Virus record (IMG/VR): IMGVR_UViG_3300020463_000075
Span: 1 to 32,278 of that record
From: a virus
Length of the DNA: 32,278 nucleotides
Reading direction: 5' to 3' (one strand)
Below are positions 19,674 to 28,560 of the stretch, piece after piece. Numbering within the stretch: position 1 is the first letter of the stretch; every line of letters begins with the position of its first letter. The notes beneath the pieces were generated by a model. It worked only from the letters and a program-made list of their open reading frames with translations, was not told the DNA's origin and ran no database searches. The translations under genes and the position numbers were made by a program.

Positions 19674-21545
19674 ATGGCAACAGTAAAAAGTTCACAAGTC
19701 AATATTACCGATTTAGATTTCGATGATATTGCATCCAATTTAAAAAATTATTTAAAGGGTCAAACGACTCTTAAAGACTATGACTTCGAAGGAAGTAATA
19801 TTAGTTTACTAATAGACCTTCTTGCATATAGTTCACATGTCTCAGCATTCAATGCAAACATGGTTGCATCTGAATTGTTTTTAGACACTGCACAAATAAG
19901 AAAGAATGTAGTATCTCGTGCAAAGGAAATTGGTTATACTCCTACTAGTGCAACTGCTTCAACAGCAACAATAGATTTACAAGTTAACAATCCTTTGATT
20001 GGTGGTAATACACCTACATCATTAACTCTTAATAGAGGACATAAATTTAAAACAGTTTATGATGGATTTAGTTTTCCTTATGTACTATTAGAAACAAAAA
20101 CCATTTCACCTTTAAATGGTGTATTTAAATTTGAAGACCTTAACATATCTCAAGGAACTATGAATTCAGATTTATTTGCATACAATGGTCAAATACAAAA
20201 TCAAAGATTTCCACTTACAGAAGAACTAGTAGACACATCTAGTATTACAGTTACAGTGCAATCAACAGGTGGTTCATCTTCTGCATGGTCAAGGTCAACA
20301 GATATAAGTGCAGTAAATTCAAATAGTACAGTATGGTATGTACAAGAAAATGACCAAGGATTATTTGAAGTTTACTTTGGTGATGGTGTTGTTAGTGCAG
20401 AACCTTTAGATGGAGATACAATTACAATCTCATATCTTGTTAGTAATGAAGTTCATACAGATGGTGCATCTGTATTTAGTATGACCGACTCAATTGGTGG
20501 TAATAATGATGTTACATTAATAACCAAAGTAAATTCTTCTGGTGGTAAAGGAAAAGAATCAATTGACTCAATTAAGTTTGCAGCTTCTAAATTCTATACT
20601 TCACAAAATAGATTAGTTACAGTAGACGATTATAAATCTAAACTACAAACTTTATATCCAGGCGCAGATTCTATTTCAGTCTGGGGTGGTGAAGATAATA
20701 ATCCACCACAATATGGAAAAATATTCATTGCAATTAAACCAGCACAGAATGTAAATAAATTAACAAGTTCTGAAAAAGTTTTACTTAGAGACAAATTAAA
20801 AAGACTAAATATGTTGACAGTCAGACCAGAATTGATTGATGCAGATGTCATAGACATTTTAGTGAATACTACATTTAAGTACAATCCTAGAGCAACAACA
20901 AAAACTGTATCTGAACTAGAAACACTTGTAAGGGCTGCAATCGTTACACACGACAGTACTTATTTAAGTGGGTTTGATGGTATCTTTAGGCACTCAGTTC
21001 TAGCGAAAGACATAGACAGTGCAGAATCCTCGATTCTTTCGAATATCACAACTGTCAAACTTCGTAAAACCATAACTCCGACTTTCGGTCAGAGTAAAGG
21101 ATACACTATCGACTTTGGTGGTGGTAATGCCTTTTACAATCCTCATAGTGGACACAACAAAGCTGGTGGTGGTATATTAGATACTACAGGATTCCTTGTA
21201 TCTGGATTTACAGATACCTTCTACTATGATGACGATGGAAATGGAAATCTTAGAAGATATTCATTCAGTGGTGCAGAAAGAATTTATGCAGATAATCAAG
21301 CAGGAACAGTAAATTATTCCACTGGACAAATTACAACAACAGGTATTAATATTACAGAAACATCTAATACCAATGAAACAATTCACTTTACAGTGAAACC
21401 GAATTCAAATGACAGTGTTGCATTTAGAAGTAATCTTCTAGATATCAATACTGCATTGATAAATGTGACTGGTGCAACAGACACCATCGCATCTGGTGAT
21501 ACGAGTGCTGGGGTGGGATATACATCCTCGTCTAGTTACTCCTAA
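19674..21545 (+). CDS. 6: gp6, baseplate wedge protein
   Basis: A 623-residue gp6 (T4: 660). The N-terminus (ITDLDFDDIASNLKNYLKGQ, then DYDFEGSNISLLIDLLAYSS and ELFLDTAQIRKNVVSRAKEI) and the central part (ESIDSIKFAASKFYTSQNRL, then VTVDDYKSKLQTLYPGADSI) are typical of the gp6/gpJ family. gp6 dimers close the inner baseplate ring. The C-terminal segment has the aromatic/Gly-rich beta pattern of the family (YTIDFGGGNAFYNPHSGHNK). AGAGAG (19659-19664) precedes the start. Two hairpins follow the stop. Confidence 0.93.
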   Translation: MATVKSSQVNITDLDFDDIASNLKNYLKGQTTLKDYDFEGSNISLLIDLLAYSSHVSAFNANMVASELFLDTAQIRKNVVSRAKEIGYTPTSATASTATIDLQVNNPLIGGNTPTSLTLNRGHKFKTVYDGFSFPYVLLETKTISPLNGVFKFEDLNISQGTMNSDLFAYNGQIQNQRFPLTEELVDTSSITVTVQSTGGSSSAWSRSTDISAVNSNSTVWYVQENDQGLFEVYFGDGVVSAEPLDGDTITISYLVSNEVHTDGASVFSMTDSIGGNNDVTLITKVNSSGGKGKESIDSIKFAASKFYTSQNRLVTVDDYKSKLQTLYPGADSISVWGGEDNNPPQYGKIFIAIKPAQNVNKLTSSEKVLLRDKLKRLNMLTVRPELIDADVIDILVNTTFKYNPRATTKTVSELETLVRAAIVTHDSTYLSGFDGIFRHSVLAKDIDSAESSILSNITTVKLRKTITPTFGQSKGYTIDFGGGNAFYNPHSGHNKAGGGILDTTGFLVSGFTDTFYYDDDGNGNLRRYSFSGAERIYADNQAGTVNYSTGQITTTGINITETSNTNETIHFTVKPNSNDSVAFRSNLLDINTALINVTGATDTIASGDTSAGVGYTSSSSYS

Positions 21546-21552
21546 ACTATGA

Positions 21553-21597
21553 TTCATGTGTATGCATGAAGTAGAATTCCCACATGGTGTGGGTTTT
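21553..21597 (+). terminator. Tandem hairpins ending in a rho-independent-type terminator
   Basis: TTCATG/CATGAA (21553-21558 with 21565-21570, 6-nt loop) is followed by CCCACA/TGTGGG (21579-21584 with 21588-21593, 3-nt loop) and TTTT (21594-21597). It lies between gp6 and the small structural gene, so it could end or attenuate the hub transcript. Confidence 0.65.
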
Positions 21598-21626
21598 AAC
21601 AATGCTTAATTAGAGAGGAAACTAAA

Positions 21627-22094
21627 ATGGCAGATAAAAAAGTAACGGCCTTATCGGATTTAGGTACAGGCATCGCAGGTGAAGACTTGCTTCATGTTAT
21701 TGACGACCCAGCTGGAACTCCAGTAAACAAAAAGGTTTCAGTCAGTAATGTTTTAAATAACCTTCCAGACTACCTAGGATTTGCACAATCAGCAGAAGCT
21801 GTATCATTCAGTTCAAACGCTGCAACTGCAACAGTAGGTAAGTTTGCACACTATGCTACTTCAAGTTCAAGTGGTACTGATATCCTAACTTTAGGAAATG
21901 GTTCTACTGGACAAGTCAAGTATGTGGTATTAGTATCCGATGGTGGTGCTAATGTTCGTGTGACTCCATCTGGTACTTTTACTGGTGGTTCATATGTGCA
22001 ACTTGATTCAGCTGGTGACAGTGTACAAATGTTGTATACTGGTTCAACATATGGTTGGGTTGTTTTAGGTGGTAATTCTTACACTATTGCATAA
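21627..22094 (+). CDS. Small structural/fibre-like protein
   Basis: A 155-residue protein beginning [20 protein letters not shown], then [20 protein letters not shown], a leader found at the start of many phage tail-fibre and decoration proteins. The remaining 100 residues are Ser/Thr/Gly-rich with alternating beta pattern ([20 protein letters not shown], then [20 protein letters not shown]), as in a small trimeric head or tip domain. It sits between gp6 and gp7 after a terminator, with its own strong ribosome site (AGAGGAA, 21614-21620), suggesting it is needed in many copies. The precise role is not known. Confidence 0.65.
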   Translation: MADKKVTALSDLGTGIAGEDLLHVIDDPAGTPVNKKVSVSNVLNNLPDYLGFAQSAEAVSFSSNAATATVGKFAHYATSSSSGTDILTLGNGSTGQVKYVVLVSDGGANVRVTPSGTFTGGSYVQLDSAGDSVQMLYTGSTYGWVVLGGNSYTIA

Positions 22095-22106
22095 GGATAA
22101 TTAATA

Positions 22107-25100
22107 ATGCCAATTCTCAATGATAGAATAACCGACCAAATTCATGAGCTCTTACCAGAGTACATGAATGAAGAAGGCCAAGGTTTTAAACAGTTTATAA
22201 CTGCATACTTTGATTTCTTAGAGAAAGGTATTCTTATCTTTGAACAAGGCACAGACCTTGAGACAATAGGAATGGAAGATGGGGAAGGTGCAATCTTACA
22301 AGAGACTGCAACCTTCTCTCCATCACCTTTAGATAAAGCAAAATTATTATTCGAACAAAATGCTGTAGGTCAGACACAAACAGGGTCTTGGGAGATAGGT
22401 GAATATGTCGTTGGTTCTACATCTGGTGCAACTGCAAGAATTGATGTTCTTGCAACTGTAGATAACAAACTTTATGTAGAGACATTTACCGAATCACAAT
22501 TCTTACCATCAGAAACAATCGTAGGTCAAAATAGTGGATACACTGCAAAGGTAAATAAATTTGAAGGTGGTGCATTATTCGCTGCAAATAATTTATTAGA
22601 CTATGCAGATGTTGATAAAACTACAGGAGACTTTTTGGAATACTTCCGAAGAGACTTCATGCCTTCAATCGATTCAAAAATAATTGCAGATAAAAGATTA
22701 CTTGCAAAACACATTAATAATATTTACCTAACAAAAGGTAGTATGGCATCATATGATTTCTTATTCAGAGTATTATATAACGAAGATATAGAAGTTAGTT
22801 ATCCTAGAGATAACATGATAAAACCATCTGATTCTAAATGGACAGAATCAACAATATTGAATTTATTTTCAACAAACAATTTACTTGAATACTCACAGGG
22901 TAAAATAGTAAAACGAAACAACGAACAAAACATAATCACTGAAATACAAGCAGACACAATTACAAGAGCAACGAGTGGGGAAGGAGACAATGTTTACCAA
23001 GTAGTAATCATGGAGCCCTATACTGGAAGTTTATTAATCGGTGATACAATAGAATTACAATCAAGAACAAATCCACTTAAATTTTACAGTGCAACAGTTA
23101 GAGGTATTGTTTCCGACATGGACGAAACAAGTGGTTCAGTTCTTATAAAAATGGAATCTGGAACAGGATTTGTTTCATCTGAGTCAGATGATTCCGAAGG
23201 ATTCCAATTAGAAACTGCAACTGATAGTTTGGTTGCTGGAACAAACAATCTTATTCTTCTAGAAACAGCAACACAAACAGACAATAGTATAAACGAAGTC
23301 CATGGTAAAACACCTATCATAGTCAGAGAAACAGTTAATACTGTAAATACAGAAGCTGTAATTGGTGGTTCAATGAAATCAGAAGAAGCATCTACTGGTT
23401 CATTATATACACAATCAGAAAATGTTGTTGTTAATTTACCACAATCAGAATTAGGTGTAGGACAAGCTGCAAAAGCATTAGTAGGTAATGTAGAAGATAG
23501 TAAAATAGAAAAAGTTATAATTGACCCAGCAGTTAGAGGAACAGGTTATAACGATGGAGACATAGTTGTCTTCGATAATACAGGGAGTGGTGGAACACTT
23601 GCACAGGGTGAGGTTACATCTATTTCTGGAGATATACTTTTAGAGTCTGGAACAACATTTGGTTCATTTGAATTTACTGCAACAAGTGGACAAACAACAT
23701 TCTCTGGACGAGATAAACATAATAGTTTATTAGTTTATGACCCAGACAAAGTTTTAGTCAGAGTTAAAAGGTCAGATGCATCACAGACAATTGCATCTCA
23801 AGGTGGTGGTGTTTCTTTTTCAGTATTTGAAGAAGTAAGAGGAAGTGCAAATGTAGGTCTTAATGGACAATCAATTGTCTTTACAGGAACTTATGCACAA
23901 AATGGACATGCAAATTATGTAGGTGCAGCTGGAACAGTTATAGAAGTATTTGCAGAACCAGAAGAAACTACTTTAATTTTAGAAGATGGATTGCAATCAA
24001 CTGGAGAAAACAAATTGTTATTTGACCAGTCTGGTGCAAATCCAACAGGTGCAATTGCAAGAGTCAGAATTACAACAAGTGGTATTGGATATACCTCACT
24101 TCCACAAGCATATGTTGGTGGAGAGGTTTTCTATAGTGAAACCACAACTCCTAATTTTACAATAGGAGAAACAATTACATCTGGAACTACAACAGGTAAA
24201 TTAGTCGACCATGACAAAGGTGCAAAAAAACTTGTTATTGCTAAACTACAAACTACCACTGATACAACTACCTTTACAGTAGGAAGTACTTTAACAGGTT
24301 CAGCCTCTGGTGCAACAGCAACCTCAATACAAAATAGTTTTACTACAGGAGTGGGTGCAAGACTTTTACCATATGGTGATTCAATTGGTTCAATAGGAAA
24401 ACTAAGAGTAATAGAAGCTGGAAATCATTTTAATAAATCACAGGGTATTCCAAATTATGCTCATCATTTTATAATAGGTAGAATGAGTGCAAACCCAGTT
24501 GCTGGTGCAACTGTTACTGGTGGTATTAGTAATGCAACTGCAACAATACAATCATTTAATGGTGATACTGGAGTTATTTCATTAGAAGACATTACAGGAT
24601 TCTTTAAACTAGGAGAAGATGTTACAGTATCCGATGGAAAAACATTTACTATATTAGAAGGAAACCCAGCAACAGTTAGTGCAAAAAATAGTCCCATATC
24701 TAAAGTAGATGGAAACTATACAAGTGATATAGGTTTCCCAAGTGTAACTGCACAAAGAATTCAAGACTCATTATTCTACCAAGATTTTTCATATGTAATT
24801 AAAGTTGGTCAAAGTATTAACAAGTATCGTTCAGTGGTACAACAATTACTAAACCCAGCTGGTACAATATTCTTTGGTGAAGTTGCAATCAGTAATAAGA
24901 TAGATGGTAGTGCAGAAACATATCGTTCTGGTTCTAATACCGAAGGATTTGATGGTGATAGAATTACAAGGTCATTTATACCAACACTTTATATTGGTTC
25001 AAAGATTGACCCAGCAAAAATTATTTTAGAAGAAGGAACAGTTGCATCTGGAGAAGAAGATGTATTCTATGCAGAAGAACAAAATGTAATATTAGAAAGT

Positions 25101-27062
25101 GGTGATGGTGTTGCAGTAACAGAAAGATTTATTGCAGACGATAGATTATCATTGACAGTTAGCACAACAGACATGTCACCTTCTGGTTCAACAACATTTA
25201 CTGTTGGAGAAACAGTATCACAAAATTTATTTAAAACTGCAAGTGGAGACATTGCAACTATTACAGGTAGAGTTATCTCAAGTAATTCTACTACATTAGT
25301 TATTGACCAAATCAGACCAGATAATACTGCAATAAAACAACTTGCATCCGAAGGTGGAAGAGCAGGTATCTATAGTCTCTTTATGGAGACTGGGGGTGCT
25401 TGGAAAACAGCACAATCAGACACAGGTATACAATTTGTGCATGGTATTGTTGGTGCATCATCTGGTGCAAAAGCAATTGTTAATTTAGTTACAGATGCAA
25501 GTGTTAAAACAGACCAAGGTTCTGGACAAGCATTTATTGTTGGAGAAGATATTACAGAATCCGATGTAGGATTATACGATAGAATTATTCGTGCAAATGT
25601 AACTGCACATGGTCATGAAGTTGTAAAAGAAGTAGACATACTACCACACTATGCACATACTAGATTATATTATACCACATTAAACAATGCAATTACAATA
25701 GGTCAAACAGTTAAAGGTGCATCATCTGGTAAGTTAGGTCGTGTCATGGAACACGATACAGTCAATAAGTTTATTATTGTTTGGGAAGGTTCAGATTCAC
25801 TTGGTGCAAATTTAGGAAGTTTTACAACTGAAGCAATCACAAATGAATCTGGTGGAACAACACACTTTACTGCAACGACAGTAGAAGAGCATCATGTTAA
25901 TGAAGGAATAGTAAAAGTTGACATAGGACATAACTCTCCAGTAGTTACACCACCTCAAAACCAAGTGGTTGACCCTAATAATGAGTATGACCCGCCAGGA
26001 ACACTTGACCCTAATGCATTCTTTAAAGCATCTGAATTCTATGAAGGTGCAAACAGACAACAAAGAAAGAACATTACAATATTAAAAACATTTGCAAGTG
26101 CAAATACTAAATCTGGTAGAACATTAACAGTAGTTCCAATATCTAAAGAAGATTTAAATCAACAAGGATTAAGAGGTAGTGCAAATGCAACTACGATTGC
26201 ATATACAGGTGGATTAGATTGGGGTGAAACAATTAAGAGTGCAACCAGTGATTCTATAATCAATAACCTTTCAACAGGAAATAGTAATCACTTAGTTCCA
26301 TCCGATGCAAAAAGAATTAACTCAGTTGCAAATGTCGATGAAGAGTTTATCGTAACAGAAGATGGTTCATATCTAATAGAAGAGATTGACTATGGTTTCT
26401 TAATGGCAGAACCAGAACCAGAAAAATATAATTCATATAATACTACAGATGGTCATTATTATGTTGGTGATTTATGGTCAGTAGACCCAACCGAAGAATT
26501 AACTTTAGAAGATGGTGGTAGACTTGCATTAGAAGACTTTGATTATGGAACAAACTTAGATAAAGACACAGAAAAACATGAAAGATTTGTGACTGAAAGG
26601 TCATATAACTTGGGTTCATACTTCATAAAAACCGAAGAACAAGATACACTTGTCCTCGAAGATGATAGTAGACTGATTCAAGAAAACGCAATATCATTTG
26701 GTGAACCAGTTGAAAGACTAGGGCCAACACTAGGTGACCTTGCAAAAATAGGTTTCTCTCAAACACTTGAGATTGAAGATAGACTTAGATTGGAATCTGG
26801 AAACGCAGTTGGAACTACACCTAATCAAGGAAACAACTTTGATAAAGGTGATTTAATCCTTATGGAAAATGGTGTTCCAAATGGACATTCAGACTATGAA
26901 AGTTCAAAAGGTGGAAGGATTCTACATGAAGCACCTTATGAAGGTGTTAAAATTAGTGATATAAGTACTTTATATCCAAAAGAAAGTGTTTCTGATTTAC
27001 AGGAACATGTAGGTAGGACAATGATATTAAATTACCCAGCTTCTGTACAATCTGGTGTATAA
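22107..27062 (+). CDS. 7: gp7-like baseplate wedge protein, very large
   Basis: A 1651-residue protein (T4 gp7: 1032). The N-terminus (NDRITDQIHELLPEYMNEEG, then GFKQFITAYFDFLEKGI) and the block at residues about 185-245 (EYFRRDFMPSIDSKIIADKR, HINNIYLTKGSMASYDFLFR, YPRDNMIKPSDSKW) match gp7 of T4-like phages; this block occurs across the family. Much of the rest is repeats: a G-E-x-V-x-G-x-S-G-A-x-A module (for example VGSTSGATARIDV, VGSTLTGSASGATA, IGQTVKGASSGKLG) and an L-x-L-E-D-G-x-R-L module towards the C-terminus. gp7 spans the wedge and controls the sheath switch. AAGGAT (22093-22098) precedes the start. The stop overlaps the first of two tandem late boxes. Confidence 0.82.
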   Translation: MPILNDRITDQIHELLPEYMNEEGQGFKQFITAYFDFLEKGILIFEQGTDLETIGMEDGEGAILQETATFSPSPLDKAKLLFEQNAVGQTQTGSWEIGEYVVGSTSGATARIDVLATVDNKLYVETFTESQFLPSETIVGQNSGYTAKVNKFEGGALFAANNLLDYADVDKTTGDFLEYFRRDFMPSIDSKIIADKRLLAKHINNIYLTKGSMASYDFLFRVLYNEDIEVSYPRDNMIKPSDSKWTESTILNLFSTNNLLEYSQGKIVKRNNEQNIITEIQADTITRATSGEGDNVYQVVIMEPYTGSLLIGDTIELQSRTNPLKFYSATVRGIVSDMDETSGSVLIKMESGTGFVSSESDDSEGFQLETATDSLVAGTNNLILLETATQTDNSINEVHGKTPIIVRETVNTVNTEAVIGGSMKSEEASTGSLYTQSENVVVNLPQSELGVGQAAKALVGNVEDSKIEKVIIDPAVRGTGYNDGDIVVFDNTGSGGTLAQGEVTSISGDILLESGTTFGSFEFTATSGQTTFSGRDKHNSLLVYDPDKVLVRVKRSDASQTIASQGGGVSFSVFEEVRGSANVGLNGQSIVFTGTYAQNGHANYVGAAGTVIEVFAEPEETTLILEDGLQSTGENKLLFDQSGANPTGAIARVRITTSGIGYTSLPQAYVGGEVFYSETTTPNFTIGETITSGTTTGKLVDHDKGAKKLVIAKLQTTTDTTTFTVGSTLTGSASGATATSIQNSFTTGVGARLLPYGDSIGSIGKLRVIEAGNHFNKSQGIPNYAHHFIIGRMSANPVAGATVTGGISNATATIQSFNGDTGVISLEDITGFFKLGEDVTVSDGKTFTILEGNPATVSAKNSPISKVDGNYTSDIGFPSVTAQRIQDSLFYQDFSYVIKVGQSINKYRSVVQQLLNPAGTIFFGEVAISNKIDGSAETYRSGSNTEGFDGDRITRSFIPTLYIGSKIDPAKIILEEGTVASGEEDVFYAEEQNVILESGDGVAVTERFIADDRLSLTVSTTDMSPSGSTTFTVGETVSQNLFKTASGDIATITGRVISSNSTTLVIDQIRPDNTAIKQLASEGGRAGIYSLFMETGGAWKTAQSDTGIQFVHGIVGASSGAKAIVNLVTDASVKTDQGSGQAFIVGEDITESDVGLYDRIIRANVTAHGHEVVKEVDILPHYAHTRLYYTTLNNAITIGQTVKGASSGKLGRVMEHDTVNKFIIVWEGSDSLGANLGSFTTEAITNESGGTTHFTATTVEEHHVNEGIVKVDIGHNSPVVTPPQNQVVDPNNEYDPPGTLDPNAFFKASEFYEGANRQQRKNITILKTFASANTKSGRTLTVVPISKEDLNQQGLRGSANATTIAYTGGLDWGETIKSATSDSIINNLSTGNSNHLVPSDAKRINSVANVDEEFIVTEDGSYLIEEIDYGFLMAEPEPEKYNSYNTTDGHYYVGDLWSVDPTEELTLEDGGRLALEDFDYGTNLDKDTEKHERFVTERSYNLGSYFIKTEEQDTLVLEDDSRLIQENAISFGEPVERLGPTLGDLAKIGFSQTLEIEDRLRLESGNAVGTTPNQGNNFDKGDLILMENGVPNGHSDYESSKGGRILHEAPYEGVKISDISTLYPKESVSDLQEHVGRTMILNYPASVQSGV

Positions 27063-27075
27063 ATACATATAAATA
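27058..27075 (+). promoter_or_regulatory. Tandem late promoter boxes upstream of gp8
   Basis: Two exact TATAAATA boxes, 27058-27065 and 27068-27075, separated by two bases; the first overlaps the gp7 stop codon. Predicted starts lie near 27071 and 27081, giving leaders of about 35-45 nt. Confidence 0.7.
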
Positions 27076-27115
27076 CTTACTAGTATTAATTTTTTAACTT
27101 AGAGGAAAGGATAAA

Positions 27116-28549
27116 ATGGCAGCGATAATTACCGAAAAATTTCGTCTCCACAATGCAAAGGAATTCAAACAAAGTGCAACCGAATCTGGTAATGCAATGT
27201 ATATGTTTATTGGAAGACCTTTATCGTGGACAGATGATAACAACCCGCCTACTCCAGTAGACTCTCTAAATGATGAGTATGATGCATATGCAAATATGGT
27301 TGCTTTGAAGAAAGTTTCATCTACAGATGTAAGTCATGCCATTATCCGAAGAGACTGGACATCAGGCACAGCATATGACGAGTATCGTCATAATTATACT
27401 TCAAGCAACACTGCAACTAGTGGTGCATCAACTTTATGGGCATCAACATTCTATGTTGTTACCAGTGATTACAATGTATATAAAGTAATCTCAAACAATG
27501 GTGGTGCAAACTCAACAGTAATGCCTACAGGTACTTCAACAAACATTCTAACAACAGCAGATGGATATAAGTGGAAATTTATGTTTTCAATATCTGCATC
27601 CGATGTTATTAAATTTGTAACATCTGATTTTATACCAGTAAAAACTATTGGTGCAAAAGCAGCGGTAGATGGAGATGTTGGTGGACTAGGAACTGCAGCT
27701 TCAGATGATAACTCTGCACAATGGGATGTAGAGAATGGTGCAACAGATGGTACTATAGAACATGCAAGAGTCACAACAGGTGGTTCTTCTTATGGTTCAG
27801 ATGGTAACTATAATGTTGCAATCAGTGGAGATGGTGCAAGTGGACAACTTCAAGTAACAGTATCGTCTAATGCAATTACAGCAGTAACAGTAAATGCAGT
27901 GGGTAGTGGATACTCAGTTGCAAGTATAGATAATACTTTACTTCAAACTGCAACAAGTTCTTCTGGAACTGGTGCAGTATTTGACATAATTATAAGTCCT
28001 AAGAATGGACATGGTGCAGACCCAGTAGAAGAACTAGGTGGAAACTATGTTATTGCAAACTCTAGATTAGAATACGCAGAAGGTTCTGGTGACTTCCCAA
28101 CAGATAACGATTTCAGACAAATAGGATTGATAGTAAATCCAACAGATGCTGGTGGTAATACTTTATCAACTGCAACCACATTAAGTGCATTAAATAGAAT
28201 AACATTAAACACTGGTGCAACAATGCCAGTAGTTGATGACACTATTGCAAATGCAGCTTCAGTTGTAGCTGGAACAGCAACAGGAAAAGTTGTTTCTATA
28301 GATGCAACAAACAGATACATATACTTTTTACCAAGTGTAGATTCAGTTGGAAACTTTAATAGTTTTTCTGCAGCTGATACAGTTCATGTAGGTTCTACAT
28401 CTAAGGGAGTAATCTCAAGTGGTGGTGTAAGTGGTGCATATCCAGAAGTTGCAAGAAACTCTGGGGATATTGTCTATTTAGAAAATCGTGGTGCAGTAGC
28501 AAGGGCAGCTGACCAGATTGAGGATATTAAACTAATAATTGAAATGTAG
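27116..28549 (+). CDS. 8: gp8, baseplate wedge protein
   Basis: A 477-residue gp8 (T4: 334). The N-terminus is typical of marine T4-like gp8: TEKFRLHNAKEFKQSATESG, then AMYMFIGRPLSWTDDNNPPT and WKFMFSISASDVIKFVTSDF. The C-terminal end (VYLENRGAVARAADQIEDIK, then LIIEM) is also conserved. Between them are Gly-rich beta repeats (ITAVTVNAVGSGYSVASI) and a module (TIANAASVVAGTATGKVVSI) resembling those in gp7 and gp53. gp8 forms an external wedge dimer that contacts gp6 and gp7. A strong ribosome site (AGAGGAAAGG, 27101-27110) and two late boxes precede it, consistent with high late expression. Confidence 0.85.
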   Translation: MAAIITEKFRLHNAKEFKQSATESGNAMYMFIGRPLSWTDDNNPPTPVDSLNDEYDAYANMVALKKVSSTDVSHAIIRRDWTSGTAYDEYRHNYTSSNTATSGASTLWASTFYVVTSDYNVYKVISNNGGANSTVMPTGTSTNILTTADGYKWKFMFSISASDVIKFVTSDFIPVKTIGAKAAVDGDVGGLGTAASDDNSAQWDVENGATDGTIEHARVTTGGSSYGSDGNYNVAISGDGASGQLQVTVSSNAITAVTVNAVGSGYSVASIDNTLLQTATSSSGTGAVFDIIISPKNGHGADPVEELGGNYVIANSRLEYAEGSGDFPTDNDFRQIGLIVNPTDAGGNTLSTATTLSALNRITLNTGATMPVVDDTIANAASVVAGTATGKVVSIDATNRYIYFLPSVDSVGNFNSFSAADTVHVGSTSKGVISSGGVSGAYPEVARNSGDIVYLENRGAVARAADQIEDIKLIIEM

Positions 28550-28560
28550 GATAACTAACA

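Noticed and set aside
25812-26063. Minus-strand reading frames over gp7 and gp8 (for example 25812-26063, 27469-27774, 28045-28320) and over the last gene (29652-29978, 30213-30449, 31725-32045)
   Set aside because: No ribosome sites, odd composition and full overlap with conserved structural genes; shadows.
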